Positions 7,439 to 16,895 of a DNA stretch of 64,000 nucleotides are shown one piece after another. Below the pieces are notes generated by a model, which saw nothing but the letters and a program-made list of their open reading frames with translations, did no database searches and was not told the origin of the DNA. The stretch is from Clostridiales bacterium 1_7_47FAA (GTDB taxonomy: Bacteria; Bacillota; Clostridia; Lachnospirales; Lachnospiraceae). A program made the translations under genes and the position numbers. The DNA lies in the NCBI GenBank assembly GCA_000155435.1, contig DS990260.1, forward strand, positions 811,314 through 875,313. Direction: 5' to 3'. Positions within the stretch are counted from its first letter, which is position 1. The number at the start of each line of letters is the position of its first letter.

Positions 7439-8494
7439 TTAATCGTCATCAATCATATCCGGGTCAATGGGTTTTTTAATGAATGCATATATGACTCCCG
7501 TTATCAGCGAGGCAATCCCAAGACACATCAAAAATATCAAGGGCTTATTCATCATAGGTACCACAAACATACCTCCATGCACCGCCGGGGATTCCACCCC
7601 CAGAAGCATTGCCAGGCCGCCGCCGATGGCAGAACCAGGGATTGTGGAACACCACACACGTATAGGGTCGTTGAGCGCAAATGGGATTGCCCCTTCTGTA
7701 ATATAGCAGAAACTCAGCGGTACTGCTACCTTTGCATTTTCAATATCACCTCTTGAAAATTTCTTTTTCTGCAGGAAAACAGCGATTGCCATGCCCAGCG
7801 GCGGAGCCATGCCAGCGGCCATCTTAACGGCAGTAGGACCAAATACCCCATCCGCATTCAACGCATTGGCAAAGGACGCCGCAGTTTTGGTTAAGGGGCC
7901 GCCAAAGTCAATCCCCCAGCAGGTTCCCATGACCGCGCCCAGAAAGAACTTGGAGCCTCCCTGTAAAGATGCCAGCCAGTTTTGGAACGTCGTCATAAGC
8001 ACCGCTATGGGATGACCGATTACAAACTGAAATACAGCGCCTGTAACCAACGTGCTGAATACAGGAATGACCAGGATAGGCATGATGCCGTTGGCCCAAT
8101 TAGGCACCTTCCATTTTTTCATCCACAGACATATGTATCCTACCAGGAAGCCGCCTATGAGACCGCCTACAAAGCCTGCATTAATCTGGTTGGCAAGATA
8201 CCCGATTGCAAGGCCCGGCCCCATGGCCGGACGGTCTCCAATCGATTGTGCGATTGCCATGGTAAGGATGGGGACTGTAAAAAATGCTGCGCATACGCCA
8301 ATCTGGTTAATCATGTAAGCAAATGTCCCTGCCTGGTTAGCAACATCATAACCGCCGATTGCCTTTGCAATTGCCTGGATGATACCTCCTGCAACCACGA
8401 TTGGTATCATATAGGAAGTTCCGGTCAGGAATGATGCTTTTATACGTTCACCACGTGTAATCTTCTTTCCGCCTTTTCTCTGTATTGTATTCAT
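7439..8494 (-). CDS. PTS fructose-family EIIC permease
   Basis: This 351-residue membrane subunit of a fructose/mannitol-superfamily PTS has eight to ten hydrophobic segments. GTSYMIPIVVAGG near 25 and ITEGAIPFALNDP near 270 are hallmark EIIC motifs. The subunit stands alone; its EIIB partner is directly upstream with a four-base start/stop overlap, and the only free EIIA of this family is in the divergent operon at 9988. The sugar cannot be named from sequence. Confidence 0.9.
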   Translation of the reverse strand: MNTIQRKGGKKITRGERIKASFLTGTSYMIPIVVAGGIIQAIAKAIGGYDVANQAGTFAYMINQIGVCAAFFTVPILTMAIAQSIGDRPAMGPGLAIGYLANQINAGFVGGLIGGFLVGYICLWMKKWKVPNWANGIMPILVIPVFSTLVTGAVFQFVIGHPIAVLMTTFQNWLASLQGGSKFFLGAVMGTCWGIDFGGPLTKTAASFANALNADGVFGPTAVKMAAGMAPPLGMAIAVFLQKKKFSRGDIENAKVAVPLSFCYITEGAIPFALNDPIRVWCSTIPGSAIGGGLAMLLGVESPAVHGGMFVVPMMNKPLIFLMCLGIASLITGVIYAFIKKPIDPDMIDDD

Positions 8495-8814
8495 TTTTTC
8501 ATATCCTCCAATGCTTCAAGTAATTCATCCACCAGTCCAAGTCCATTCTTAACCGCTTCCTGCACCCTGCATTCCAAAACAGGTATTCCGCCCTCAAACC
8601 GTTCAGGATTCTTAATCTTAACATCACTGGCTATGATTGCCCCATCCGCCCTCCGGATATCATCCATTGTAATTACATTCTCCGGGCCTTCTGCTCCCTG
8701 GGTCTCGATTTTAATTTCGACTCCTCTTTTCTTTGCTGCTTTCTGCAGATTGGCCGCCGCCATATACGTGTGTGCGATACCTACCGGACAACTTGTGATT
8801 GCTAAAATATACAT
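8491..8814 (-). CDS. PTS fructose-family EIIB
   Basis: This 107-residue cytoplasmic phosphocarrier has the active cysteine C9 in the loop ITSCPVGIAHTYMAA that characterises FruA/FrvB EIIB domains. It passes phosphate from EIIA to the incoming sugar. It is the first gene of the minus-strand operon EIIB-EIIC-aldolase-regulator, with GGGGGAG before its ATG. Confidence 0.92.
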   Translation of the reverse strand: MYILAITSCPVGIAHTYMAAANLQKAAKKRGVEIKIETQGAEGPENVITMDDIRRADGAIIASDVKIKNPERFEGGIPVLECRVQEAVKNGLGLVDELLEALEDMKK

Positions 8815-9186
8815 AACTTACTCCCCCTGCTTTTTTGATTTAATTTGTGTACAGTTCCTCGCGAGTTCTATGTTGTGATTATACGAATAAAAAAACTGAC
8901 CGACAACTCAATTAATTTCCCTTATATAGTGACCTTTTTTGAATATAGAGGTAAAACCAGGGCCTTTATTGGGCAAATATGTTAAATTCCTCCTTAATTT
9001 ATATAGGAAATTGCGGGTATCCGGCAGAACCATATACCTGTACTTCCCGCCTCAAGTACCCTTATGTTAAATTCCGCTTCACCATTCTGGGGAATATATT
9101 TGACTGTTCAAATCCATTGGGATTGTTATAATCAGAGTCAGGGCGTGTTACAGACCTGTCCTGAAATGAAAAAGAGGAGGAATACC
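8815..9186. promoter_or_regulatory. Divergent control region of the split PTS locus
   Basis: This 372-bp gap separates the two halves of the PTS locus. It holds a 13-base direct repeat TATGTTAAATTCC (8978-8990 and 9063-9075, 85 bp apart). On the plus strand there is a palindrome ATTTGA/TCAAAT (9098-9113) and an extended -10 TGTTATAAT (9124-9132) with no -35 at the right distance, as expected for an activated promoter. The repeats are candidate sites for the PRD regulator at 4436-6367. The leader after the promoter holds no convincing gene. Confidence 0.55.
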
Positions 9187-9972
9187 ATGAAGGGCCTTCA
9201 ATTTAAGATGCTCTATCTGGGGCATATCTTATGTAGGAAAGACTGTCTGGTACGAACAGATGACAAGGAGGAAATGATACATTCCCCCATGTTATCTGTC
9301 CTGATTAAGCATCCTGTCCTGGGGAATATCCTATATGATACAGGCAATTTTGAGTTGGGCGATAAAATTTATTCAGCCCATGCCAAAAAAGTCTATCCTG
9401 TACCCGAAGTCATAACAATCAAGGAAAAACTGGCTGAAAACGGGTTGACGGTTCATGATATTGACCGTGTCATCATTTCCCATCTCCACATGGACCACAC
9501 CGGCGGATTACCTTATTTTGACGGTACAAAAGCAGGAAAAAATGGAATCATAGTAAATGAGGACGATGCCAGGGAAGCATTCTACATCGTAAACGCCATG
9601 GAAGATACAGGGGCTTACACCATGCAGACCATATGCGGCAGACAGGGTATTACCTACCATCCTGTAAACGGGACACTTGCCCTGGCCGACGACTTAATCC
9701 TGTTTACCCAGCGTTGTCATACGCCAGGTGTTCTGGGTATGATCCTTAAAACAGTGCGTCACGGAAATTTCCTGTTTACATCTGATGCAATCTATACCAG
9801 GGAATCCTTTGAAAAAGGACTTCCGCCAGGTGGAACCATCAATCAATCAGACGAAGAATTTTACAGGGAACTGGAACTCATTAAAAAAATGCAGAAGGAA
9901 TATGACGCCACTTTGATTTTCGGCCATGATCCAGACCAGTTCCGGCTGTACGACAAAGAATTCACAGATTAA
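9187..9972 (+). CDS. Metallo-beta-lactamase-fold lactonase-like hydrolase
   Basis: This 261-residue protein of the N-acyl-homoserine-lactonase branch of the MBL superfamily has the zinc motif HLHMDHTGG (near 114) plus RCHTPG near 195 and a late FGHDP histidine, giving the full dinuclear site. The start at 9187 has GAGGAGG upstream and lies after the promoter, unlike the longer frame from 9064. It heads an operon with EIIA and an iron alcohol dehydrogenase 15 and 32 bp apart. Opening of a sugar-phosphate lactone would fit better than quorum quenching, but this is inference. Confidence 0.8.
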   Translation: MKGLQFKMLYLGHILCRKDCLVRTDDKEEMIHSPMLSVLIKHPVLGNILYDTGNFELGDKIYSAHAKKVYPVPEVITIKEKLAENGLTVHDIDRVIISHLHMDHTGGLPYFDGTKAGKNGIIVNEDDAREAFYIVNAMEDTGAYTMQTICGRQGITYHPVNGTLALADDLILFTQRCHTPGVLGMILKTVRHGNFLFTSDAIYTRESFEKGLPPGGTINQSDEEFYRELELIKKMQKEYDATLIFGHDPDQFRLYDKEFTD

Positions 9973-9987
9973 AAGAGGAGGATTATC

Positions 9988-10440
9988 ATGGACTTGACTG
10001 CAATGATTGATGAGCATCTGGTGAAATTCAACTTTGATGCCCAATCAAAAAATGACGTGATTCATGCCGGAGCCCAGCTTATGTATGAATCAGGGAAGAT
10101 AAACAATAAGGAAAAATATATCAATGCCGTATTGGAACGGGAAAAAGAATGTGCAACAGGAATCGGGATGGGAATTGCAATCCCTCACTGTAAGGATGAT
10201 TCCGTGAACCAGGCCGGTTTCGCGCTCATAAAGTTAGCCGGCAAAATCGAATGGGAATCCCTTGACGATGAGCCTGTAGATTATGTAATCATGCTGGCTG
10301 CCCCTAATACCCCGGATAATGTCCACCTGAAAATGTTATCTTCCCTGGCTGCCGGTTTGATGGATGATGATTTCAGGGACGCATTAAAAGCAGCCAATAC
10401 CATAGAAGACTTAAGGGCCGCATTTAAGTTGGTTGCATAA
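9988..10440 (+). CDS. PTS fructose-family EIIA
   Basis: This 150-residue EIIA of the fructose/mannitol type has the phosphorylated histidine in IAIPHCK (near 67) and the downstream IMLAAP strand typical of PTS_EIIA_2. It should complete the transporter whose EIIB and EIIC lie across the divergent promoter at 7439-8814. AGAGGAGG precedes the start. Confidence 0.92.
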   Translation: MDLTAMIDEHLVKFNFDAQSKNDVIHAGAQLMYESGKINNKEKYINAVLEREKECATGIGMGIAIPHCKDDSVNQAGFALIKLAGKIEWESLDDEPVDYVIMLAAPNTPDNVHLKMLSSLAAGLMDDDFRDALKAANTIEDLRAAFKLVA

Positions 10441-10472
10441 GCACAATATTTTAAAACCAGGAGGGTTACATA

Positions 10473-11651
10473 ATGATTAATTTTGAATTCCACACCCCAA
10501 CCAAAGTCATCTTCGGTAAAAATGCGGAGAGCCTGGTTGGACAGGAAATTAAGTCCAGAGGATACAAGAAAGTGCTGATACATTTTGGCGGCACATATCT
10601 TCAGGAGAACGGAACATTGGAGCGGGTACACAAAAGCCTGACTGACAGCGGTTTATCCTATGTGGATTTAGACGGTGTCGTCCCAAATCCCAGGATGGGG
10701 CTGGTGAGGCAGGGAGTGGAACTTTGCAGGAAAGAAGATGTGGATTTCATCCTGCCCATAGGCGGAGGAAGCCCCATTGATTCTGCCAAGGCGATTGCAT
10801 ATGGCCTGGCCAATGATTTTGATCTGGAGGACCTCTATATGGGCCGGGTCCAGACAGACAGGATTGCACCCATAGGCTGTATATCCACCATAGCTGCCAC
10901 CGGCTCGGAAACCAGTAATTCCTCTGTCATAACCATAGAAAAGGGGTGGCTTAAGCGGGCCTATAACCATGACTGCGCCCGACCGCTGTTTGCCATCATG
11001 AACCCGGAGCTGACCTATACCCTGCCTGCTTACCAGACTGCCAGCGGGGGAGCTGATATCATGATGCATACGATGGAGCGGTATTTTACCACAACGCCGG
11101 ACGTGGACCTGATTGACCGCATGGCGGAGGGATTGATGGTTGCAATCAAAGAAGCCACGGTAAAAGCAGTTCGCTGTCCCCATGACTATGAAGCCAGGGC
11201 CACACTTATGTGGGGCGGAAGCCTGTCGCACAACGGCCTTACCGGAACCGGGCGCACGGCCGATTTTGCCTCCCATAAGATTGAACATGAAATGGGCGGG
11301 ATGTTTGATGTAACCCACGGCGCCGGCCTTTGCGCAATCTGGGGCAGTTGGGCACGCTACGTATATAAAACAGATGTGGCCCGCTTTGCCCAGTTTGCTT
11401 CCCGCATATTCTCCGTCCCCCTGAACTACCATGACCTTGAGGAGACCGCGCTAAAAGGAATCGAGACCTGGGAAGACTGGTGCCATAAAATCGGGATGCC
11501 CACGTCCATGAAGGAACTTGGCATTTCCCCGACTGAAGAGCAGATAAATGAGATGGCAGATAAATGTGTTGCTACCGGGGGAGGACATGTAGGATTTTTC
11601 CAGACGCTCTATAAAGATGATGTAATGAACATATACCGGATGTCCAGATAA
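10473..11651 (+). CDS. Iron-containing alcohol dehydrogenase
   Basis: This 392-residue group III alcohol dehydrogenase (BdhA/YqhD-like) is NAD(P)H-dependent. PIGGGSPIDSAKAIA near 92 is the nucleotide-binding signature, and the metal ligands lie in the HKIEHEMGGMFDVTHGAGL region (near 268-285). It probably reduces an aldehyde or oxidises an alcohol made from the PTS substrate. It is the last gene of the operon and a hairpin follows. A similar dehydrogenase lies at 34584-35768. Confidence 0.88.
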   Translation: MINFEFHTPTKVIFGKNAESLVGQEIKSRGYKKVLIHFGGTYLQENGTLERVHKSLTDSGLSYVDLDGVVPNPRMGLVRQGVELCRKEDVDFILPIGGGSPIDSAKAIAYGLANDFDLEDLYMGRVQTDRIAPIGCISTIAATGSETSNSSVITIEKGWLKRAYNHDCARPLFAIMNPELTYTLPAYQTASGGADIMMHTMERYFTTTPDVDLIDRMAEGLMVAIKEATVKAVRCPHDYEARATLMWGGSLSHNGLTGTGRTADFASHKIEHEMGGMFDVTHGAGLCAIWGSWARYVYKTDVARFAQFASRIFSVPLNYHDLEETALKGIETWEDWCHKIGMPTSMKELGISPTEEQINEMADKCVATGGGHVGFFQTLYKDDVMNIYRMSR

Positions 11652-11675
11652 ACATCCTGATACAGGAAGATGATA

Positions 11676-11721
11676 CAGGAAGAAGGTTGTCTGAAATACC
11701 TTTCAAACAACCCTCTTCCTG
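11676..11721. terminator. Terminator between convergent operons
   Basis: A 15-bp stem with one mismatch (11676-11690 with 11707-11721) lies between the stop of the dehydrogenase (11651) and the convergent GH4 stop (11744). No long T-tract is present. Confidence 0.6.
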
Positions 11722-11743
11722 CTAAACACCATACGCCCGCATG

Positions 11744-13078
<1,335 letters not shown>

Positions 13079-13083
13079 CTACC

Positions 13084-14691
13084 TCACACTTTCTTTCTGA
13101 TTTCTTCTTTTAACTCCCGTTCCACAGCCTTACGTATCTCGCCCACCTTCAACCCATATATTACCTGTATGGTATTTTGGCCTGGCCGCACAATAGCGGA
13201 ACATTCTGTGGATTTCAATAACGCATCATTGGCTTTGGTGCCATCCTGCAGTTCTACACGCAGTCTGGACATACAGGAATCCAAATCCACGATATTCTCC
13301 TTTCCACCCAGCCCCTCTATAATTGCCACTGCTTTCGATTGCAGCGATTTCACAGGTGCATCAAGCCTGACACCCCCTACTTCTGCTGCAAAGGCCAGGG
13401 CTTCTTCATTATCTTCTCCCCGTCCCGGTGTTTTTACATTAAACTTAATGATCCACCATTTGAACAGGAAATAACAGATAAGGCCTTCTATGGCTCCTAC
13501 AATCAGGATCCACCACCATTGGGACCCCGGGCGCATGGGACCATAGAGGATGAAACCAATGACACTGGATGTAATGCCCCCCACTTCACTCCCAAAGGCA
13601 TATAAAAGCATATAACTGAGACCGTTTAAAAGTGAATAAATCACATAGAGTGGAAATGCTGCAAATATAAATAAGAATTCAACCGGCTCAGATATATTGG
13701 AAAAGAATGCCGTAAACGCACCTGCGATAAGCAACGGTTTGATTGCCGCTTTTTTATCCTTGTCCGCACATTGGTAAATAGCCAGGGCAATAGCAGGAAG
13801 GGCAAACATCATCATGGGAATCTGGCCTCCCCTTAAGAATTTCACAATGTCTACCAGTCTGGCGCCTTCCGGCATCCCTTCTACAAGATACTGGAAGAAT
13901 GCCGGCCGTGCGCCTTCAATTACCATACCGGAACCAAACGTATAGATTCCGGATACCGCCGTATCACGGATAACGGCATTCCAAATCTGATGGAGGCCGG
14001 TGGGAATCAACAGCTTCTCCACTGTCGCATAAACAAAAGGACCAAACATCCCTAAATTACTGATTCCTCCGGCCAGCGCATTGATTCCTTTTGAAAACCA
14101 TACCCACACAAACGGGAATACCTGACCCACCGCCACAAACACCAGCGTACTGGCAAACGGTATAAACCTGGATCCCTGGAAAAATGATAATACCGTTGGG
14201 AATTTTACATGCCTCAGCCTGGAATGAAGAACCGCCACCACAATCCCCACCAGCATACCGCCAAACATCCCCACATTCACAGTTTCAATCCCGAATACGG
14301 TAGTCAACGCTTTTTCCGGATACATGGCGCTTACAGCAGGGAATTTGTTTAACAGCACATTCATTCCCGCCATGAAGGCAATATATCCCATCAACCCGGC
14401 AAATGCCGCATACTCCCTGTCCCCGTCGCAAAGGGCGGAAGCCAGCGTAACTGCATAGATGACCGGAAGATTGGACATGACAATGCTGCCCGCTTTATTG
14501 ACCAGTCCCGCAATATATTGTATCCAAAAATTTCCAAATGCCGGAATCTGTTCAATAATTAATTCATTTGTAAAAAATGATGATAACCCCATGACCAAAG
14601 AAGCCGCTGCAATCAATGACGCTGGAATCAAAAATGCTTTTGCTATTTTCTGAAACGACTTCATGACACTTTTATTTCTTTCCCCTTTCAT
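13084..14691 (-). CDS. PTS alpha-glucoside-type EIICB
   Basis: This 535-residue fused EIIC-EIIB permease belongs to the MalX/GlvC family. The hydrophobic EIIC part spans about 10-420 and contains TGLHQIWNAVI near 232. The EIIB domain (about 455-535) has the active cysteine in LDSCMSRLRVEL. The start at 14691 follows GAGAGGCAGGATGTC; an ATG at 14709 has no ribosome-binding site. No EIIA is encoded nearby, as is common for this family, which borrows the glucose EIIA. It is divergent from an RpiR regulator and co-oriented with the GH4 enzyme. Confidence 0.9.
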   Translation of the reverse strand: MKGERNKSVMKSFQKIAKAFLIPASLIAAASLVMGLSSFFTNELIIEQIPAFGNFWIQYIAGLVNKAGSIVMSNLPVIYAVTLASALCDGDREYAAFAGLMGYIAFMAGMNVLLNKFPAVSAMYPEKALTTVFGIETVNVGMFGGMLVGIVVAVLHSRLRHVKFPTVLSFFQGSRFIPFASTLVFVAVGQVFPFVWVWFSKGINALAGGISNLGMFGPFVYATVEKLLIPTGLHQIWNAVIRDTAVSGIYTFGSGMVIEGARPAFFQYLVEGMPEGARLVDIVKFLRGGQIPMMMFALPAIALAIYQCADKDKKAAIKPLLIAGAFTAFFSNISEPVEFLFIFAAFPLYVIYSLLNGLSYMLLYAFGSEVGGITSSVIGFILYGPMRPGSQWWWILIVGAIEGLICYFLFKWWIIKFNVKTPGRGEDNEEALAFAAEVGGVRLDAPVKSLQSKAVAIIEGLGGKENIVDLDSCMSRLRVELQDGTKANDALLKSTECSAIVRPGQNTIQVIYGLKVGEIRKAVERELKEEIRKKV

Positions 14692-14828
14692 GACATCCTG
14701 CCTCTCCATTTTTATTCATCAGCCGCACTCCGGATTACTTCTGATGCTGTAAATGCATCATAGCATAAGTACTATCATACATGCAATAATCCAGCCGCCT
14801 TCTGTATACTCAGTCAAATTCTGTATAT

Positions 14829-14877
14829 TTTTTCAAATAGTGAAAAATTTTACAACTATGTTTGAAAATGTTATAAT
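14829..14877 (+). promoter_or_regulatory. RpiR gene promoter and adjacent inverted repeat
   Basis: TTTACA (14849-14854) and TATAAT (14872-14877) are 17 bases apart. Directly upstream is the inverted repeat TTTTTCA/TGAAAAA (14829-14835 and 14841-14847) with a five-base spacer, a plausible site for the RpiR protein acting on both divergent promoters. Confidence 0.65.
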
Positions 14878-14924
14878 TATAAAAACCCTTTTCTATCCGT
14901 CAGTTTCATAAAGGAGGAACCTCT

Positions 14925-15695
14925 TTGAACTTAGAAGCCCTTATCAATCAATATTATAAAAACCTGAACAGCAATGACATGATTGTCCTGAACTACGTCA
15001 TGCAGCATAAGAAGGAGTGCACGAACATGAATATCAGCCGGCTCTCATCTGAATGTTCCATCTCCACTGCTTCCATTGTCCGCACCATGAAAAAACTGGG
15101 GTTTTCGGGATATAGTGAGTTTAAATTCCTGCTGAAAGGGCAGAATCCCGGTAATATGCCCACAGAAGGCAGTAATCTGATAGAGCTTTTAGAAAAGGAT
15201 ATACAGGCCACCATGAAACTGATGAAGCAGGTTGATTTAAATCCGATTTTAACACTGTTATATAATGCCAAACGGATTTATGGATTTGGTACCGGCTTCC
15301 GGCAGCAGAACGCACTCCAGGATTTTGCCCATAACATGGTCTCCTGCGACAAAAGCATTTTCCTGATTCCTGCAAAACAGGAACTTGATACACAGATATC
15401 CTTCATGAAACAGGGCGATATCATACTCATCGCTTCCTATAGCGGGGATATTAAAGACTACGTTGAAAGTATACACACCCTCAAGCTGCTTGATATCCCG
15501 ATTATATCCATTACTAACTTTAATAAAAATGATTTGTCCACCTTTACCCCCTATAATCTGTATTACCAGTCAACATCACTGACCCCAAACCTGAAGCCCA
15601 AAAGGATATCCTATCCCACCTTGAATATTGTTCAGGATATCCTCTATCGGGAATATGTGCGTTTTTGGCTGGAGAACAAAGAAACCACGGGGTGA
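14925..15695 (+). CDS. RpiR/MurR-family regulator, TTG start
   Basis: This 256-residue sugar-phosphate-responsive regulator has an N-terminal helix-turn-helix (about 25-75, SRLSSECSISTASIVRTMKK) and a C-terminal SIS domain (about 105-235) that binds phosphosugars. It starts with TTG at 14925, fixed by AAGGAGG at 14911-14917. It is divergent from the EIICB-GH4 operon and probably senses the imported alpha-glucoside phosphate. Confidence 0.87.
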   Translation: MNLEALINQYYKNLNSNDMIVLNYVMQHKKECTNMNISRLSSECSISTASIVRTMKKLGFSGYSEFKFLLKGQNPGNMPTEGSNLIELLEKDIQATMKLMKQVDLNPILTLLYNAKRIYGFGTGFRQQNALQDFAHNMVSCDKSIFLIPAKQELDTQISFMKQGDIILIASYSGDIKDYVESIHTLKLLDIPIISITNFNKNDLSTFTPYNLYYQSTSLTPNLKPKRISYPTLNIVQDILYREYVRFWLENKETTG

Positions 15696-15740
15696 AAAAG
15701 ATGGAATGCGTGTTTTTACAAACCAGCATTCCATCTTTTT
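15695..15740. terminator. Bidirectional terminator between RpiR and LacI genes
   Basis: A perfect 15-bp stem (15695-15709 with 15726-15740) reads into T-runs on both strands. It serves the convergent genes ending at 15695 and 15739. Confidence 0.9.
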
Positions 15741-16737
15741 ATCTGACAGCACAGACCGACTTCCTTTCTATCAGTTCCCCCTTCATGAGAATACGGCTGG
15801 CGGCCGCCCCATCTTCTATCTGGTGTATCAAACACCGCACACTCTCTTCCGCCAGGCGGTCAATTGGGGCATTATAAGTAGTCAGCGGGGGAATCATGTA
15901 CTCCGTCATGAATATATTATCAAACCCTGCCACGGAAACATCTCCCGGTATAGTAAACCCATTCCCACTTATCCCGCTATATATCCCAATAGCCAATATA
16001 TCCAAACTTGCAAAAAATGCAGTAGGCCTGTCCTCCCTTAACATCACTTCCTGCGCACGCCTGTAAGCCTCCTCTATGGTATTGACATCATAGATAAAAT
16101 ATTTTTTATAGTTTTCTACCCCATATTCCTCCATGGCTCTTTTACACCCATTATACCGCTCCCTGAATCTTTGCCTGCTGAAATCCCCGAACATTCCCGC
16201 AATCTTTCTGTGCCCCATATCCAAAAGATATTTAACCATGAGATATCCACCGTATTCATTATCTACGGAGATACAGCTGATATCCTCTGTAAAATCCCTG
16301 TTTATAAGCACGATAGGCACCTTTTTTTCCTTTTGGAAACACAGCAGATGACGGATGTCATCCTCAACGCTCATGCATAGGATCCCATCGATTCCCCGGC
16401 TCCCCAGCATTTCCAGATTCCGTTTTTCACATTCAATACTCTCATTATTATTACAAAGAATGATTGAATACCCATTCTGCGTGGCGTACTTTTCAACGCT
16501 TTTCATAATCATGGGATAATACAGGCTGTTAATATCAGGAACCAGCAATGCAATGGTATACGTCCTGCCTTCCCGGAGCGCTTTTGCCATGATGCTGGGT
16601 CTGTAATTTAATTCCTCTACTGCCTTTAATACCTTTTGGCGTGTTTCTTCCTCTACGAATATCCTGTTGGACAGGGTTCTGGACACCGTGCTCGGTGACA
16701 CTCCGGCTAACTTTGCAACCTCTTTGATTGTGCTCAT
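15739..16737 (-). CDS. LacI-family transcriptional regulator
   Basis: This 332-residue LacI-type repressor has an N-terminal helix-turn-helix (TIKEVAKLAGVSPSTVSRTL, residues 3-22) and a periplasmic-binding-protein-like effector domain (60-332). The start at 16737 has GGGGGAAGATC upstream; the ATG at 16767 has none. It lies just after the nine-gene TRAP/CoA-transferase operon on the same strand, separated by a terminator. It is the best candidate to bind the repeated boxes at 24918, 27003-27027 and 27162. Confidence 0.9.
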   Translation of the reverse strand: MSTIKEVAKLAGVSPSTVSRTLSNRIFVEEETRQKVLKAVEELNYRPSIMAKALREGRTYTIALLVPDINSLYYPMIMKSVEKYATQNGYSIILCNNNESIECEKRNLEMLGSRGIDGILCMSVEDDIRHLLCFQKEKKVPIVLINRDFTEDISCISVDNEYGGYLMVKYLLDMGHRKIAGMFGDFSRQRFRERYNGCKRAMEEYGVENYKKYFIYDVNTIEEAYRRAQEVMLREDRPTAFFASLDILAIGIYSGISGNGFTIPGDVSVAGFDNIFMTEYMIPPLTTYNAPIDRLAEESVRCLIHQIEDGAAASRILMKGELIERKSVCAVR

Positions 16738-16851
16738 GATCTTCCCCCTCATATTCCGGTTATACATTACTATATACCAAAACCCTTCCCTAAATCAAGC
16801 TCACATGCTGCAAAATTCACTTTTAAGGAACAATACACGTCCTAAACAGAA

Positions 16852-16890
16852 ATACACCGCCGGTTAACACGATTGTTTCCGGCGATGTAT
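16852..16890 (-). terminator. Terminator of the TRAP/CoA-transferase operon
   Basis: A 12-bp stem with one mismatch (16852-16863 with 16879-16890) follows the stop at 16896 and leads on the minus strand into TTTCTGTTT. Confidence 0.75.
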
Positions 16891-16895
16891 GCATC

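Noticed and set aside
9100-9132. TTGACT with TATAAT as a normal promoter
   Set aside because: The spacer is 21 bases; the extended -10 explains the site better.
9064-9186. Upstream extension of the MBL hydrolase from the first in-frame ATG
   Set aside because: The predicted promoter (9124-9132) lies inside it and only the 9187 ATG has a ribosome-binding site.
10668-11432. Long minus-strand open frame of 254 codons
   Set aside because: It is antisense to a well-supported iron alcohol dehydrogenase and shows no recognisable domain.
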